A stretch of DNA of 64,000 bases, from assembly GCA_949298405.1 (NCBI GenBank), contig CASFWA010000004.1, positions 1-64,000 of the forward strand, in the 5' to 3' direction. The stretch is from an uncultured Pseudomonadota bacterium. Lineage in GTDB: Bacteria > Pseudomonadota > Alphaproteobacteria > Rs-D84. Under the pieces are notes generated by a model. It saw only the letters and a list, made by a program, of their open reading frames with translations. It was not told the origin of the DNA and searched no databases. Both the position numbers and the translations under genes were made by a program. Below, one piece after another: positions 62,738 through 64,000 of the stretch; position 1 is the first letter of the stretch; each line of letters starts with the position of its first letter.

Positions 62738-64000
62738 ATGGGAAAAAGACACAATTTCCTTGGTTTTTTGGCATCTTTATTCATGGTATTTTTTGTGGGC
62801 AACGCTTTTGCTGACGGTTATACCTGTCCTAGTTTAAAGAAATACACATCATGTAATGCCAATTATTACCTAAACGGAACAGACGTAGGGAACGCCTGTG
62901 TACAATGCCCAAGCGGCAGCGGTTGGCAATCTACAACTTCTGCAGGTAATACATCAACATCATGTACATGTCCTGATAGATACTGGCAATCACAAGGTGA
63001 TTACAATGTTGTTTCCGGTGAAACTTGTGTCTTGGCATCTGTGACATGTTCTGCGGGGACATATTTAAAAGCAAACGCAACTTCATGTACAGCATGTCCT
63101 GCTGGTTCTTACTGTAAAGGCGGAACATTTACCTCAAGTTCAAGCAATCAAGGTATAAGTACATGCCCAAGTGGTTATCCAAATTCTGCAGCAAGTTCTG
63201 ACGCAATAACAGACTGTTATAGTAATACAAAATCGCGTGCATGGACAGGCAGTCAAACTCCTTGTACGAAACCATCTAACTGCGCGACAGTACAGTGTAA
63301 TACTTGTTCAAAGTCAGCATGTGATTATGTTGCATATTCTAACCCTGCTGGAACCGGTGACGGCACTATAAAAAGCGGATGTAGTACAAATAACGCATCT
63401 TGCCAACAAACGGTAAAAAGCGTAACGGCAAATTCTGGATATTATGCAAACGGAACAACCTGTTCTCAATGTCCATCAGGTTATCGCGACGGTTCCGGTG
63501 CTAGTTCTATAAATGAATGCGTTGGTGAATTTACTAAAACTGGTACACAGCAACCGCCAGCCACTCCTTCTGGGTGCAGCAGTATAACAACAGGAACTTG
63601 TTCTCCTGGTAGTTGTTCGTACACAAAGAAATATAGTGGAACTATCGTTTCTGACTGTACTCCTACTAATTGCACAAAACCAATTACTGGCGTGACAGCA
63701 TCTGCAAATTACTATAGCAATGGTACAACTTGCATGGCTTGTTTATCTGGCTATTCTTCACCAGCAGGTGCAACATCGCCAACACAATGTACAAAATCTT
63801 GTAGCGTTAACTGTGTAAAACCATCTTGTCCAGAGCATTCTGCGTCTTGCAGTTTTGGTTCAGAAACCGCAACTGGAACAATGAATCAGGTAACGCAAAC
63901 ATGTAGCGCAAGTGCCCCTACCTGCTCTATGACATTTACTTGCGAAACGGGTTATCAAAAGAGTGGTAACTCATGTATTCCAAACACTTATGAAGTATCA
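62738..64000 (+). CDS. Cysteine-rich repeat surface/secreted protein, N-terminal part
   Basis: Open from ATG 62738 (GAGGGG site) to the right edge; 421 residues visible, no stop. A signal peptide (FLGFLASLFMVFFVGNAFA) is followed by Cys-rich units of roughly 50-60 residues with GCC2/TNFR-like patterns (CPAGSYC, CSQCPSGY, CMACLSGYSS). The unit CSAGTYLKANATSC...DC aligns with the 62-residue repeat at the left edge, so both belong to one family. Thr, Ser, Gly and Asn dominate. It is preceded by tRNA and terminator, so it has its own promoter. Surface exposure is inferred from export and composition. Confidence 0.85.
   Translation, partial: MGKRHNFLGFLASLFMVFFVGNAFADGYTCPSLKKYTSCNANYYLNGTDVGNACVQCPSGSGWQSTTSAGNTSTSCTCPDRYWQSQGDYNVVSGETCVLASVTCSAGTYLKANATSCTACPAGSYCKGGTFTSSSSNQGISTCPSGYPNSAASSDAITDCYSNTKSRAWTGSQTPCTKPSNCATVQCNTCSKSACDYVAYSNPAGTGDGTIKSGCSTNNASCQQTVKSVTANSGYYANGTTCSQCPSGYRDGSGASSINECVGEFTKTGTQQPPATPSGCSSITTGTCSPGSCSYTKKYSGTIVSDCTPTNCTKPITGVTASANYYSNGTTCMACLSGYSSPAGATSPTQCTKSCSVNCVKPSCPEHSASCSFGSETATGTMNQVTQTCSASAPTCSMTFTCETGYQKSGNSCIPNTYEVS

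Overview
The window looks like the chromosome of a small-genome, AT-rich, host-associated or anaerobic member of the Alphaproteobacteria. Support for the class: a circularly permuted (two-piece) tmRNA gene, a TrcR/DUF1013 cell-cycle regulator, a DUF2155 protein, a PraR-like XRE regulator and an AddA-type recombination helicase. Rubrerythrin, 6-phosphofructokinase, a cofactor-independent phosphoglycerate mutase and a RocG/GudB-type glutamate dehydrogenase suggest a fermentative or oxygen-sensitive life. An uncultured gut lineage (of the RF32 / Rs-D84 kind) is my guess from memory, not something the sequence proves. Genes are tightly packed, with many short overlaps and few gaps.

Layout. 1-620: 3' end of a cysteine-rich repeat protein with an exact 62-residue period. 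700-9311: a small orphan ORF, secA, then dnaE-rsmH and two unusual genes (a CPVC membrane protein and a helical protein). 9371-12976: two secreted Cys-containing proteins. 13004-21469: XRE regulator, gpmI, tadA/rsmD (divergent, 17 bp apart), rplY, dnaK, a variant phosphofructokinase, a LysM protein. 21503-25815: tRNA-Gly, glutamate dehydrogenase, and the rpsP-rimM-trmD-rplS operon with two extra small genes. 25862-27377: an accessory pair (AbiEii-type nucleotidyltransferase and a phage-like phosphoesterase). 27393-29938: DUF2155, a membrane protein, DUF1460, tsaD. 29974-37034: an APH-fold kinase, xseA, recN and a split addA. 37176-43971: coiled-coil membrane protein, guanylate-kinase-like protein, rpoD, trcR, cysS. 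44158-49958: tRNA-Ser, fused accDA, an IHF/HU protein, peroxiredoxin, ATL, tRNA-Ser, a Tat-exported amidase, a glycosyltransferase. 50003-56706: a second secreted Cys protein, prfB with its programmed frameshift, a degenerate APH-fold protein, tRNA-Arg, a lipoprotein, a split-barrel oxidase, rubrerythrin, obg. 56772-64000: permuted tmRNA, a Lon homologue lacking its protease domain, tsaB-rimI, an HSHG protein, a Pif1-like helicase, a CAU tRNA, and the 5' end of another cysteine-rich repeat protein.

How it fits together. Most genes are core information processing: replication, repair, ribosome and tRNA maturation (rsmH, rsmD, rimM, trmD, tadA, tsaB, tsaD, rimI) and ribosome rescue (tmRNA, prfB). 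Unusual material is concentrated in the exported Cys-rich proteins, which share motifs across four loci, and in altered core enzymes: protease-less Lon, fused AccDA, split AddA and a phosphofructokinase with a changed active site. Several genes have a good sigma70 -10 box only 6 to 9 bases before ATG and no Shine-Dalgarno, so leaderless mRNAs seem common here.
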